In this document: one piece after another, positions 44,142-55,790 of the stretch
How positions within the stretch are numbered: position 1 is the first letter of the stretch
How the letters are laid out: each line of letters begins with the position of its first letter
Source: Ahaetulla prasina
Lineage: Eukaryota > Chordata > Lepidosauria > Squamata > Colubridae
Assembly (NCBI RefSeq): GCF_028640845.1
Contig: NC_080542.1
Location: 131,586,580 to 131,650,579 of the forward strand
Direction: 5' to 3'
DNA length: 64,000 bases
Notes under the pieces: model-generated
Database searches by the model: none
Seen by the model: the letters and a program-made list of their open reading frames with translations, nothing else
What the model was told of the DNA's origin: nothing
Program-made: the position numbers and the translations under genes

Positions 44142-44432
44142 CAGTGGTGTGTTTCAAATTTTTTTTACTACCAGTTCTGTGGGTGTGGCTTGGTGGGCGT
44201 GGCTTGGTGGGCATGGCAGGGGAAGGATACTGTAAAATCTCCATTCTCACCGCACTCCAGGGGAAGGTTACTGCAAAATCCCCATTTCCTCCCAATCAGC
44301 TGGGACTCCAGAGGCAGAGAATTGATGGGGGCGGGGCCAGTAAGAAATCGTATTTACCAGTTCTCTGAATTACTCAAAATTTCTGCTATTGGTTCTCCAG
44401 AACGTCTCAGAACCTGCTGAAACCCACCTCTG
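44142..44432. mobile_element. hAT-like element (CAGTGGTGTGTTTCAA type)
   Basis: Ends CAGTGGTGTGTTTCAAA and GCTGAAACCCACCTCTG are inverted repeats; flanks AATAGAAT and AATAGGAT match at seven of eight positions. The interior has tandem GGCTTGGTGGGCGTGG words. Confidence 0.88.
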
Positions 44433-44793
44433 AATAGGATGTGTCCATACAAACAACAAAGATAACATTGTTTTCATAATCACAAACCACTTTCCAATTT
44501 CAGAGAGCTACAGAGAACTACAGTGATGATGTGGTAAGGTCTCTATAAATGGTGGGGCTGGGATTTGGAGTGTGCAAGATTGTTTGGGGGTGGGGGTTAA
44601 GGGGACATTTGTGCATGTCAGGGATAACATGTTAAAAACATTTCCTAAGTCTTGCTTTACCCACACATAAAAACTATACCTCTAAAAAAAAAGCTGTTTT
44701 TGACACTGAACATTGGTGGGAGAGCCTAGCAATGCTGAAGGATGGGGTTCAAAAGATCCTCCTTCACTTGTTATGACCTGCAATTGCCTATAC

Positions 44794-44889
44794 CAGAGGT
44801 CTTCAAACATGGCAGCTTTAAGACTTGTGATCTTAATTCTGGGAGTTGAAGTCCACAAGTCTTAAAGCTGCCATGTTTGAAGACCTCTG
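44794..44889. mobile_element. Palindromic 96-bp MITE
   Basis: Two exact inverted arms of 36 bp (CAGAGGTCTTCAAACATGGC...) flank a 24-bp loop. Flanks GCCTATAC (44786-44793) and GCCTATAT (44890-44897) match at seven of eight, pointing to a hAT-type MITE. Confidence 0.88.
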
Positions 44890-44897
44890 GCCTATAT

Positions 44898-45260
44898 TAT
44901 TCAGATACACAAAGAATTTGAAAACAGAATTTGATTCAGAAAACTAAGCTGCATAACAGCCAAGATACTAAAAAAAGAAAAAGAAAAGAGTGTGAGAGAG
45001 ATTCTGCCTGAATTATTCACCTGTTTTGGAAATCCTGTGACTAACCCTAGGATTGTGGCTTCTGAAAATTGGTAGTGGAGAGAAAAGGAACCCTTTTTTC
45101 TCAGAGACCCTTTTTAGGGAAATATATATATATTTCTGCTTAATCTTTTCTTCCTTAAAAAAATCCTATTGGAATCACTGGATTTTTAAAAGTCTCCCAG
45201 CATAGTACACAAGTGTTTCCAAGCTTACCTACACAAGAGATACTAAACATTGAATTATTA
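44898..45260. other. No gene recognised
   Basis: Nothing recognised. Confidence 0.5.
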
Positions 45261-45768
45261 CCGTATTTTTTGGAGTTTAAGATGCACCCACTCCAAGCCC
45301 CCATAAAAGGGAGTGAAAATTTGGGAGCGTCTTATACACCGAATGTAGCTCTGCCCACCCATTGGCCCCCATCCTTTGACTTCTGCCTCCCAGCAGTTTA
45401 CCTCCTTGCAGTAAGCAGGAAGAAGAAACAGACCATTTCAGCTTCAGCACAGCCTAATTAGCACAAGTTGATTGTCCGTTGGATCGGCTTCCCAACTCTC
45501 AGCTGCTTCAGGCTGCAGGGATTGCCATTGTCTATTGCTGCGTGGGCCTCTGCTGCTTGCTGCAAAGAGGTAAATTGCTGGGAGCAGATTTTTTTTTCTT
45601 ATGCTAATCAAGCTATGGGGAAAATGAAAATGAAAGTAAAGCAGGCTGTTTGCTGCAACAAGGCAAAATTAGTGGGAGGCAGAGACAGATTTCTTTTTCT
45701 TTTTTTCCTCACCAAAAAAGGTAGGTGCGTCTTATAGTCTGGAGTATTTTATATTCTGAAAAATATGG
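45261..45768. mobile_element. Mariner-like element with TA flanks
   Basis: Left end TA-CCGTATTTTTTGGAGTTTAAGATGCACC and right end GGTGCGTCTTATAGTCTGGAG...GAAAAATATGG-TA are inverted repeats flanked by TA. The right inverted repeat has an extra inner segment (GTATTTTATATTCTGAA). No transposase frame remains; non-autonomous. Confidence 0.75.
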
Positions 45769-46371
45769 TAAATAAAATGTCTCTCTGGGGCAATCTATAA
45801 ATTGCCTCCATCTTCTCAAGACCCTAAGGAAAGGAAAAATGAAAGGAAGCTCACCCTGTACTTTCACATGGAAAAATGCCATAATTTAATCCCTTTCTAT
45901 TTAAAAGATAGGGATTGAAAAACCAGAGCCACAGATGCCAGATTTCTAATACAGGCAGTTCTGTGGAATCTTAATTTTTGACTCCCTGAAGAAACAAATG
46001 CTCTCTGGGGGGAATATATATATATATATACACACACACATACACACACACTTCCTCCTCATCTAAAATCAATAGAACACTAAAAGAAAAGCATTTGTCA
46101 GATGACAGCTGTGTACTTTAACTCTCTGTGTTTTTTATAATATCTGTCTTTTTACTTATTTCTTTGAGGCGAGTTGTTGGGTGCAAAGCTGAAAAAGTAG
46201 AATAGAATTATCATAAGCTGTTTTGTAAAAGAAAAGCAGGAATTCCCTTTATCCTCTAACATTATGTATATAATGTCCACAAGGCTTACTTTCTTGTTAA
46301 TAAAGTGTGGCAGGATTTGGAAAAAGGAGAGCCAAGCCACTGCCATGGGATTTCCCAAAGATGAATTAGAA
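45769..46371. other. No gene; (TA)n(CA)n microsatellite
   Basis: A compound (TA)n-(CA)n tract at about 46014-46050. Nothing else recognised. Confidence 0.5.
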
Positions 46372-46384
46372 GAAATTACTATAG

Positions 46385-46730
46385 GTAAAGATAAAGGTTC
46401 CTCTTGCACATATGTGCTAGTTGTTCCCAATTCTAGGGGGCGGTGTTCATCTCTGTTTCAAAGCTGAAGAGCCAGCGCTGTCCGAAGACGTCTTTGTGGT
46501 CATGTGGCTGGCATGACCAAATGTCAAAGGTGCATGGAATGCTGTTACCTTCCCACCAAAGGTGGTCCCTATTTTTCTATGTGCTTTCGAACTGCTGGCA
46601 GTGCTGGCAGAAGCTGGGACAAGTAACGGGAGCTCACCCTGTTACATGGCACTAGGGATTAGAACTGCTGAACTGCCGACCTTTCGATCAACAAGCTCAG
46701 CATCTTATCCGCTGAGCCACCGTGTCACTT
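46385..46730 (-). mobile_element. SINE with ACCTTT tail, full length
   Basis: Minus-strand head GGTGGCTCAGCGGATAAG, box B-like AGTTCTAATCCCTAG, tail GGAACCTTTATCTTTACC. Exact 13-bp duplication GAAATTACTATAG at 46372-46384 and 46731-46743. Confidence 0.92.
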
Positions 46731-46743
46731 GAAATTACTATAG

Positions 46744-46755
46744 GATATGCATATG

Positions 46756-46788
<33 letters not shown>

Positions 46789-46812
46789 GTACATATACAT
46801 ATACATATATAC
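46744..46812. repeat. (ATATAC)n-like microsatellite
   Basis: Imperfect ATATGC/ATATAC hexamers directly after the SINE duplication. The hAT element at 46813 is inserted in it. Confidence 0.9.
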
Positions 46813-47229
46813 CAGTAATGGCTAACCTTTTTGCCATCGTGTGCCAAAAGCGGGGGGAGTGCAGGAGGTGCGCGCACATGTGTTCCCACACCCAAAATTC
46901 TCTGCCCCCCGTGCATGTGCGCATGACACGCCCACCTTCCCCCTGCTTTTGGCACGTGATGGCATGGTGGGCCCAGTAGGCCCACTTTTTGCTCTTCCCA
47001 GGCTCCAGAGCCTCCCTAGGAGCCTGGGGAGGTTAAAAACAGCCTCCCCCCCCCCACCCGAGGCCCTCCGGAGGCCAGAAATAGCCTGTTTTCCTACTTC
47101 CAGTGCGCCCAGAAGGCCCAAAAATCAGCTGGCCAGTGTGCACATGCGCACTGGAGCTGAGCTCACCTGCCCACCAATATGGCTCTGTGTGCCACCTGTG
47201 GCACACGTGCCATAGGTTCGCCATCAGGG
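46813..47229. mobile_element. hAT-like element (CAGTAATGGCTAACC type)
   Basis: Left end CAGTAATGGCTAACCTTTTTG and right end ATAGGTTCGCCATCAGGG are imperfect inverted repeats. ATATATAC occurs exactly at 46805-46812 and 47230-47237; because it lies in a microsatellite the match alone is weak, but the outer boundaries agree. Interior GC-rich with GGCAC/GTGCC repeats. No transposase. Confidence 0.85.
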
Positions 47230-47237
47230 ATATATAC

Positions 47238-48049
47238 TATTAAGTCTAGACTCTTAAGATTAACACATGGAAGCTTCCTGACTAAAGAAGAGAGCTTAAT
47301 TAACCAGATGATCGGGAATGTTCATAGATATGTAAGTATCACAAAAGGTCATTAAACAATAGCCTAAGCAAGAAACCACTGAAATCCCTATTAACACAAC
47401 AGGGCAAGCCACTAATATCTAAAAGGAAAGCAAACCCTGCTCCTTTCTAGCATTGATGACGTTACCTGATTGTGTAATGAAATACCTTCAAAAAAACCAT
47501 CAAGCTCAGCAAGAAACAAGGAGCCCTCAGTTTAACACAAGAAAAGTTGATATGGTGGCCACAACACACATTTGGTGTGGAGTTAGAGTTAGAGTCACAT
47601 GGCTATAGCTGCCATTTTTTGACAACCTGACTGGTGACATGATAGAAATAGATACCTCAGACTGAACAACACAAAACAGTACAAAAAAAAAGTGCCCTAC
47701 ATCAAAGATAAATTCTGCTATGTAAATTTACACAGAAGATCAAATTTACTTTCAAATCAAAGTGAACTAAATTCACTTTGATTTAAATCAAAGTGAATTA
47801 ATTACTTTCCAAGTAATATACATAGATTATAAACTTTATTTCTTTGGGATTAATCTTTGAGAGACTACAAAATTATCTTTCTCACTGATACTCTCATTAT
47901 TTAAAGTGTGGAGAGCTGAATTGGTGGGATTACTCTGGAGTGTGGAGCACAAGGAAGGCAAAAAATGAAGGGAACCAGATGTTGGCATAAACAGAAATTC
48001 TCCCTCATACAAGCTACATGTATAATTCCAGAGGGTAAAATCCTTAGTA
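47238..48049. other. No gene recognised
   Basis: Nothing recognised except a short AAATCAAAGTGAA inverted word around 47755-47800. Confidence 0.5.
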
Positions 48050-48443
48050 CAGGTAATTCTCGACTCACAACACTTCATTGAGTGATTGTTCAAATTTAGA
48101 AGGGCACTGAAAAAAGTGATTTACGACCATTTTTCACACATGGCTTTTGCAGCATCTTCATGGTCATATGATGAAAATTCAGATGCTTAGCAACTGACTC
48201 ATATTTATGATGGTTGCAGTTTGCTGCGGTCGTGTGATCACTTTTTGTAACCTTCTGACAAGCAAAGTTAATGGGGAAGCCAAATTCACTTTATAACAGT
48301 GTTATTAATTTAACAACTGCAGTGATTCACTTATCGACTCTGGGAAGAAAGGTCGTAAAATGGAACAAAACTCATTAAAAATCTCTCATTTAGCAACAAA
48401 AAAAAAATGGGCTCAATTGTGGTCATACATTGAGGACTGACTG
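48050..48443. mobile_element. MITE-like element, copy E, complete
   Basis: TA-CAGGTAATTCTCGACTCAC at the left and CATTGAGGACTGACTG-TA at the right give both inverted termini with TA duplications. This is the most complete copy in the window (394 bp) and defines the family ends. Confidence 0.8.
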
Positions 48444-48485
48444 TATGTTGTTAAAAACTTACAGCTCTGAAGCATTCCATATATC

Positions 48486-48599
48486 AGAATTGTCAGAAAT
48501 GGTGTAGGGTCTTCTGCTTGAGCAGGGGATTGGACTAGATGACCTCCAAGGTCTCTTCCAACTCTGTTATTCTAGTCTGTTCTATTCTATAGAACAGAA
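48486..48599 (+). mobile_element. CR1 3' tail, plus arm of an inverted pair
   Basis: AAATGGTGTAGGGTCTTCTG, TTGGACTAGATGACCTCC and AACTCTGTTATTCTAG form the CR1 3' end. It meets a minus-strand CR1 tail end to end. Confidence 0.85.
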
Positions 48600-48945
48600 T
48601 AATAGAGTTGGAAGGGACCTTGGAGGTATTCTAGTCCAATCCTCTGCTCAAGCAGAAGACCCTACACCATTGAGCTGTAGTGGCACAATGGTTAGAATGC
48701 AGTACTGCAGGCTACTTCTGCTGAATGCCAGCTGACTGCAGTTTGGCAGTTCGATTCTGACTGGTTCAAGGTTGACTCAGCTTTCCATCCTTCCATGGTC
48801 AGTAAAATGAGAACCTGGATTGTTGGAGGCAATATGGTGATTCTGTAAACTGCTTAGAGGGGGCTTAGAGAAGGCTGTAAAGCACTGTGAAGTGGTATAT
48901 AAGTCTAAGTGCTACTGCCATTTCATTTAAATGGTTGTTCAAATG
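48600..48945 (-). mobile_element. CR1 3' tail, minus arm, split by a SINE
   Basis: AATAGAGTTGGAAGGGACCTTGG...GACCCTACACCATT is the mirror of the preceding arm. A SINE (48672-48917) interrupts it and CR1 sequence resumes as CCATTTCATTTAAATGGTTG. Confidence 0.8.
48672..48917 (+). mobile_element. Squamate tRNA-derived SINE, plus strand
   Basis: Head TAGTGGCACAATGGTTAGAATG, box B-like GCAGTTCGATTCTG, body TCAAGGTTGACTCAGC, end AGTGGTATATAAGTCTAAGTGC. Family of 11141 and 50287. Confidence 0.85.
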
Positions 48946-49019
48946 TAATCAGTATTTTGTTTTAAAACATGGCATAATTATTGTTGAACTGCTAGAGCAC
49001 TGAGCAATAGTAGTATAAC

Positions 49020-49156
49020 CAGTGATGGGATTCAAGTAATTTAACAACCAGTTCTCTGCCCTAATGATTTCTTCCAACAATCAGTTCACCAAACTGCTCA
49101 GAAAGTTAACAACCGGTTCTCCCGAAGTGGTGCGAACTGGCTGAATCCCACCACTG
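49020..49156. mobile_element. 137-bp hAT MITE with exact 8-bp duplication
   Basis: Ends CAGTGATGGGATTCAA and CTGAATCCCACCACTG are inverted; AGTATAAC flanks it exactly at 49012-49019 and 49157-49164. The interior repeats AACCAGTTCTC/AACCGGTTCTC. Confidence 0.92.
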
Positions 49157-49164
49157 AGTATAAC

Positions 49165-50286
49165 TATAATTATTATTATATTATAGGCATATAAATTAAT
49201 GGCTTTTCCAGGTATTCAATAAGACTAGGAATATACATTGAGGTTAAATCCTTGGCAGAAACCCTTTATTTCTATTTAAAACTGATCCAATGAAATGATG
49301 TCCCAAATTAGCAAATATTGGAGCTGCAAATATTTGGTTGTTATAATTATAATTAATTATAATAATTATATGTATATTAAATCATTGCTTAATTATCATT
49401 AATTTATAATTTTTAAATTTTTAAACCTAATTCAATTGTAATGCTAATTTTATACATTATTGTATTTATTGATTATAATGTGTGGTATACCACACAGAGC
49501 CCCTCTCTGAGGCAGGGGGATGACAGTTTTAAAAATATAAAATATAAACCAACCAACCAACCAAATCTTTAGCTTGATTCTTTGTACAAATAGGAATTAA
49601 GTTTTCTCTTTCCTTAGTGCCTCACAAACAAAGAAGGAAATAGCCATAATCATATTCTAGAAAATTCTATGGGGTTTTTATCATTACTTCAAATAGTAGG
49701 AAACCACTGATACAGTGTTAGTTATTTTCTCCAAGCATATGTACCATGTCATTTATCAACTTACACATTTATACTGATGATTTGCACTCTGTTTACATCT
49801 TGAGCACTAACTCAACCTTAACAGCCCTAAACCCATTATGTGGACTTCAACTCCCTGAATTCAACTCCTGGACTTCAGTTCCAGAATTTTAAAGTTGCCA
49901 AGGCTGCAAAATCCAAATCTAGAGGATTTCTTCTCATCTAAGTCTCCAAAGGGAATCAAATATGTACAAGCTGACCTCATATTTTTTTAGTATATACCTT
50001 TATTTAAATTTTTAAATATGAAGATTAAAAACTAAGATAATCTAATATAAAGTATGGAAGAAAAAGAAAGCAAAAGATGTAGAAACAGAAAAAAGAAAAA
50101 AAAAAGGGGGGGGGAGAAAAAAGCTATAAAGAAGTAGCTTGGAATTATTATTATAAATACATTTTAAGTTCTCTCTTTAAAGTTACATCACATTACTTTT
50201 TTTTCTGTAATCTATTCAGCCTAATCGCTAAAAATCCCAACTTCATTTTATTTTATTTTGAGCAAAAATTCCATGAAAGTCACCAA
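49165..50286. other. No gene; A-rich tract near 50040-50120
   Basis: 49985-50150 has a T-rich start and AAAGAAA-rich body with a G9 run, similar in character to 21000-21180. 49840-49920 has ACTTCAACTCC words resembling a MITE remnant. No coding sequence. Confidence 0.45.
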
Positions 50287-50508
50287 TAAATAGCATTTAA
50301 GTTATATATATCCACATAGGGCTTTACATCACTCTCTGGGCAGTTTACAATGTAGAAGCATTATTTGCATGTGCCCCTCAACAATCTGGGTCCTCATTTT
50401 ACTGACTTCAGAAGGATGGAAGACTGAAGTCACACCAGGATCAAACTTCAGGTTGTATGCAGAGTTTGCCTGCAATACTGCACTTTAACCACTGTGCCAC
50501 CAGAGTTA
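50287..50508 (-). mobile_element. Squamate tRNA-derived SINE, minus strand
   Basis: Plus-strand reading AATAGCATTTAAG...CACATAGGGCTTTACA...CTGGGTCCTCATTTTACTG...CTTTAACCACTGTGCCACC is the complement of the 48672 family. Confidence 0.8.
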
Positions 50509-51615
50509 AATGTAATGCTTCTTCTTATCAATAGCTGCATATATGCTGTAGTAAGACGCCTTTAGATGTGGAAGTAGCCCAAGAACAGTTAAATGTGTCT
50601 TCAAGTGTCAGCCCCAGGAGGTAGACCAAAAAAGGAAATTAACTCCATAGGAAGGCTAAAACTATTTTTATTCAGTTGGTCTATAATAATAAAATCTCGC
50701 AAGTCTAATTATGTTGAGGCAAAATCATGAACATATATCAAATAATCATTTTAAGCTAATTGTGGATAGTCTTACCCATAATTATAGGAATGACTAAGGT
50801 AAGCATTTATATCTTGTAACACAACAAGGATCTTGGGTTATCATTATTATAAACAATGCAAGAGTTTCATGTCAAAAGGCTTATGGATAATAGCAGCTTT
50901 GAAACTGCTGAAGCCCTATAAAAGAAAAACAAAACATGCTGGTTATCTACCATTAATTATTGAACCACAGACCCCATGTGGGCCATGAAGTCCCACTGAT
51001 TTACTACATATCAGGAATAAATTACCATTTGTGGACTGGCCTTTTTTTTATGGTAGTGGCAAACTTTCTTTTAAAATAATAAACATTTTTAAGTAATAAA
51101 TCTGGTTTCTAGACTCTTAACAGAAGGGAAGATTGATAGCAGGAAAATGAAGGAACACTATGTGTTTGTGTGCATGTGTGTGTGTGTTTAAAATACTATC
51201 TTTGTTTGTTTGTATTAGAATTCAGAATTCAGCAAGAGCTCAAGATCTGCTTATTTTCGCTATATACTGGGGGTTGGGGGGAGAAGGATTTTTTTAAAAT
51301 GGAACCCAGTATCCCAAAAACCTTAACAACAATAACAATGACAAAACAATGAATCTTGTTTATTTTACACTAACTGAATCTAGATTTGGTAAGTGCTTTC
51401 AGAATTAAATAATGCTGGCCTCTGAAATGTAAACTATTTAAAATAACTCTGTGCCAAAATGTGTTTTTCTTCCTTGGAGAATACATGAAGGGCTTGTTTT
51501 TCCTTTGGGGAAAAAAAATGCTTCTGACTTATTACTTCATGCTCAAGATGCTTTACAACTTTTGCAGAATTTATTTTGGAGAACATTTTGAACCCATTTG
51601 ACTATTGCAGTGGTA
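50509..51615. other. No gene recognised
   Basis: Nothing recognised; a short GTGTGTGT run near 51175. Confidence 0.5.
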
Positions 51616-51705
51616 TGTTGGAAGAAATATCCATTTGGTTCAGTTCCAAGTGGGGAGAAAGACACTGGAAACCTGGAGGCTGATTGGAAAGACGGTTTAA
51701 TGGTG
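51616..51705 (+). repeat. Unclassified repeat, copy 2 (LTR-like start)
   Basis: Near-identical to 3783-3873 from TGTTGGAAGAAATATCC to TTTAATGGTG. Downstream (51706-51887) may belong to the same element but has no match in the window. Confidence 0.6.
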
Positions 51706-52945
51706 AGGCAGAACCACTAAGCACATGGTTCTGGTGCAGTTGCCCTCATGGAGTTGAGAGTGAGGAGCTTTTATAGCTTCTCTTGGGCATTTCACTTGAG
51801 CTTCCTGTTGCTGTGAACATGTAGTCTATTGGCTGTTGTAGGGGTCATAGCATTAAGAGACATAAAAGGCATTAAGAGTTGTAAATCTGACCCGGTGCCA
51901 ATCTCGACCAGCCCATTGGTACTCCGAGGAGCTGAGAGAGATGAAGCGCCGGAGAAGACGTCTAGAGAGTAATTGGAGGGCCAGCCATTCCGAAGCTGAC
52001 CAGACACTAGTCTGGTCTCAAATTCAGACCTATCTAGTGCGACGAGAGTGGCAAAACGGGAGTATTTTTCCACTCTCATTGCATTGGCAGATAATCGCCC
52101 AGCCGCCCTGTTTGGGGTGACCCGCTCACTCCTTCATCAGGGAGCAGTGGAGGATCCCTTACATGGGTGTGCTGAGGAGTTTGGACAATATCTATTCGAT
52201 AAAATCACTCAGATTCGGGAAAGTTTGGACTCAGATTGGGTAGAGCCGGGCGGGGTGGAAGAGGTAGGTCTTGGGGTTGCTACCTGGGAGGAGTTTGATA
52301 CTCTGGCTCCTGAGGACAAGGACAGGATACTGGGGAGACTGAATGCGACCACATGTTTATTGGACCCGTGTCGCTCCTGGCTGGTACTGGCCACCCGGGA
52401 GGTTACACGAGGCTGGCTCCAGGGAATTGTCAACGCCTCCTTGGTGGAGGGTGTTTTCCCTACTGCCTTGAAAGAGGTGGTGGTGAGGCCCCTCCTCAAG
52501 AAGCCCTCCCTGGATCCAGCTGTTTTAGCAAATTATTGTCCTGTCTCCAACCTTCGTTTTGTGGTGGGAGTGGGTTGCATGACAGTTCCCCCAGTACCTG
52601 GATGAAACTGTCTATCTGGACCTGTTCCAGTCCGGTTTCCGGCCTGGTTACAGCACAGAGACGGCCTTGGTCACGTTGGTTGGTGGAGGGCTTGGGACAG
52701 AGGTTGCTCCTCTGTCCTAGTCCTATTAGATGTCTCAGCGGCTTTTGATACCATCGACCATGGTATCCTGCGGTGGCGACTCGGGGGACTTGGAGTGGGG
52801 GGCACCGTTTATCGGTGGCTCTCCTCCTACCTTTCTGAGCAGTCGCAGACGGTGTTGGCAGGAGGGCAGAGATCGGCCCCGAGGCGCCTCTTGTGTGGGG
52901 TGCCGCAAGGGTCGGTTCTCTCATCTCTTCTGTTCAACATCTATA

Positions 52946-52946
52946 T

Positions 52947-53013
<67 letters not shown>

Positions 53014-53017
53014 TTTT
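52946..53017. repeat. (TTTA)n L2 tail microsatellite
   Basis: About 18 TTTA units, the expanded 3' tail of the inserted minus-strand L2. Confidence 0.95.
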
Positions 53018-53267
53018 TCACATTTTTATACCGCCCTTCTCCAAGGACTCAGGGCAGTATACAGCATAGATAAAACATAAATACCCAAAAAAATTAAAAT
53101 ACAATATTCATTAAAAATCTAATTCAATAAGCTGAGTAATTAAAATAAGTGTGTAAAATTATAAAATTAAATTAAACCCCTTAAAAACCCCACTAACAGA
53201 CCCTCAGTTAAAATTTATCATTAGATCAGCCCTGCTTGGTGAAAGAAGAAAGTTTTGAGCTCGCGCT
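52947..53267 (-). mobile_element. L2 3' fragment inserted in L2
   Basis: On the minus strand it begins within the last ORF2 codons (GAGCTCAAAACTTTC), continues through a 3' UTR and ends TACTGCCCTGAGTCCTTGGA...ATAAATAAA(TAAA)n. TATAT at 52942-52946 and 53268-53272 is the target duplication. Confidence 0.85.
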
Positions 53268-54369
53268 TATATGAAGCCACTGGGTGAGATCATCCGTGGT
53301 TTTGGGGTGAGTTGTCATCTGTACGCTGATGACACTCAGCTGTACATCTCCACCCTTAACCACCCCAACGAGGCCGTCGAAGTGATGTCCCAGTGTCTGG
53401 AGGCCATACGGGTCTGGATGGGGAGAAACAGGCTCCAACTCAATCCCTCCAAGACCGAGTGGCTGTGGATGCCGGCAGCCCGGTACAGTCAGCTGATTCC
53501 ATCGCTGACTGTTGGGGGCGAGTCGTTGGCCCCCACAAAGAGGGTTCACAATCTGGGTGTCCTCCTGGATGCACGGCTGTCTTTAGAAGAACATATGACG
53601 GCCGTCGCCAGGGGAGCTTTTTATCAGGTTCGCCTGATACGCCAGTTGCGTCCCTTTCTGGACTGGGTTTCCCTTTGCACAGTCACTCATGCCCTTGTTA
53701 CATCCCGCCTGGACTACTGCAATGCTCTCTACATGGGGCTCCCCCTGAAGGGCACCCGGAAGCTCCAGCTGGTCCAGAATGCAGCTGCGCGGGTGATAGA
53801 GGGAGCACCTCGCGGCTCCCATGTGACACCTCTCCTGCGCAGCCTGCACTGGCTCCCAGTGGTCTTCCAAGTCCAATTCAAGGTGTTGGTCACCACCTTT
53901 AAAGCGCTCCATGGCATAGGACTGGGTTATTTACAGGACCGCCTACTGCCACCAGTAGCCTCCCATCAACCTGTGCACTCCCACAGAGAGGGCCTCCTCC
54001 GGGTACTGTCGGCCAAACAATGTCGGCTGGTGACCCCCGAGGGAGGGCCTTCTCTGTGGGGGCTCCTGCCCTCTGGAATGAGCTGCCTCCGGGGCTTCAT
54101 CAACTCCCCGACCTCCGGACCTTTCGCCGTGAGCTGAAGACACTTTTGTTTCAGCGCGCAGGGTTTCATTTATTATTTCATTTATTAAATTTTTATACCG
54201 CCCTTCTCCCGAAGGACTCAGGGCGGTGTACAGGCAAATAAAAACAAACAAGACACTATATATAAAATATAAAATTAAAAAACTTATTATAATTTGCCTA
54301 AAAATTTAAAAATCTATAAAAACTAAAACCCCGTTTAAAATTAATAAAAACTATAAAATCCATAAAAAA

Positions 54370-55790
54370 TTAACCCAGCCCCGCGCGAATAAAAAGATGT
54401 GTCTTCAGTTCGCGGCGAAAGGTCCGAAGGTCAGGTATTTGGCGTAAACCCGGGGGAAGCTCGTTCCAGAGTGTGGGAGCCCCCACAGAGAAGGACCTTC
54501 CCCTGGGGGCCGCCAGCCGACATTGCTTGGCGGACGGCACCCTGAGAAGTCCCTCTCTGTGAGAGCGTACGGGTCGGTGGGAGGCATATGGTAACAGTAG
54601 GCGGTCCCGTAAGTACCCAGGCCCTAAGCCATGGAGCGCTTTAAAGGTCATAACCAAAACCTTAAAGTGCACCCGAAAAGCCACAGGAAGCCAGTGCAGT
54701 CTGCGCAGGAGAGGTGTTACATGGGAGGTACGCGACACTCCCTCTATCACCCGCGCAGCTGCATTCTGGACTAGCTGAAGCCTTCGAGTGCACCTCAAGG
54801 GGAGCCCCATGTAGAGAGCATTACAATAATCCAAGCGAGAGGTAACGAGTGCGTGAGTGACTGTGCACAAGGCATCCCGATCAAGGGGCGCAACTGCCGA
54901 ACCAGGCGGACCTGGTGGAAGGCTCCCCTGGAGACGGCCGTCAGATGATCTTCACCCGACACCCGCCCACCCAGGAGGACCCCTAAGTTGCCCCCCCTAT
55001 CCTTTGGGGCCAATAACTCGCCCCCAACAGTCAGCTGCAGCTGCAGCTGACTGAATCGAGATGCCGGCATCCACAGCCACTCCGTCTTGGAGGGATTGAG
55101 CTTGAGCCTGTTTCTCCCCATCCAGACCCGTACGGCTTCCAAACACCGGGACAGCACTTCAACAACTTCATTGGGGTGACCTGGGGTGGAGAAGTACAGC
55201 TGAGTGTCATCAGCGCATTGATGGTACTTCACCCCAAAGCCACTAATGATCTCACCCAACGGCTTCATGTAGATGTTGAACAGAAGGCGAGAGAATCGAC
55301 CCCGCGGCACCCCACAAGTGAGGGCCCTCGCGGCCGACCTCTGCCCCCCTGTCAACACCGTCTGCGACCGGTCGGAGAGATAGGAGGAGAACCACCGATA
55401 AACGGTGCCTCCCACTCCCAATCCCCCCAGCCGGCGCAGCAAGATACCATGGTCGATGGTATCAAAAGCCGCTGAGAGGTCTAATAGGACCAGGGCAGAG
55501 GAATAACCCCTGTCCCTGGCCCTCCAGAGATCATCCACCAATGCGACCAAAGCTGTCTCCGTGCTGTAACCGGGTCGGAAGCCGGACTGGAACGGGTCTA
55601 GATAGACGGATTCTTCCAGGTATTGGGGTAGCTGACGCGCCACAGCATTCTCTACAACCTTCGCAACGGCGAAGGTTGGAGACTGGCCGATAATTTCCCA
55701 AAATAGCCGGGTCCAAAGAGGGCTTCTTAAGGAGGGTCTCACCACCGCCTCTTTCAAGGCGGCAGGAAAACCCTTCCAACAAAGAAGCAT
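54370..55790 (-). pseudogene. L2 ORF2 reverse transcriptase (minus copy)
   Basis: From 55790 down: V-V-R-P-S-L-R, Y-L-D-P-F-Q-S-G-F-R-P-G-Y-S-T-E-T-A, L-L-D-L-S-A-A-F-D-T-I-D-H-G, then a degraded G-V-P-R-G-R-F-S-R-L-L-F-N-I-Y and the active site read as C-A-D-D instead of Y-A-D-D. K-T-E-W-L-W-M-P follows. A frameshift near 54860 leads to the second frame (54870-54370) with H-A-L-V-T-S-R-L-D-Y-C-N-A-L, N-A-A-A-R-V-I, L-W-N-E-L-P-P-G and R-T-F-R-R-E-L-K and the stop. The pair of catalytic Asp is retained although the Tyr is lost. Confidence 0.9.

Larger units (their letters stand above)
51936..54165 (+). pseudogene. L2 ORF2 reverse transcriptase (plus copy)
   Basis: A frame at 52048-52605 covers the pre-RT (D-N-R-P-A-A-L-F-G-V-T-R-S-L-L-H) and first RT motifs (V-V-V-R-P-L-L-K-K-P-S). 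Frameshifts near 52590 and 52680 follow. L-L-D-V-S-A-A-F-D-T-I-D-H lies near 52720-52760 and G-V-P-Q-G-S-V-L near 52900. After the insertion 52947-53267 the frame from 53271 carries M-K-P-L-G-E-I and the intact active site H-L-Y-A-D-D-T-Q-L-Y, then T-E-W-L-W-M, L-D-Y-C-N-A-L and R-T-F-R-R-E-L-K. Role: L2 target-primed reverse transcription. Upstream endonuclease domain is absent by truncation. Confidence 0.88.

Noticed and set aside
25371..46730. Bov-B LINE as partner of ACCTTT-tailed SINEs
   Set aside because: No Bov-B coding sequence was found in the window; the partnership is from general knowledge only.
46722..46985. Open frames on both strands with Tyr-Thr repeats
   Set aside because: Translation of the ATATAC microsatellite and a GC-rich hAT element.
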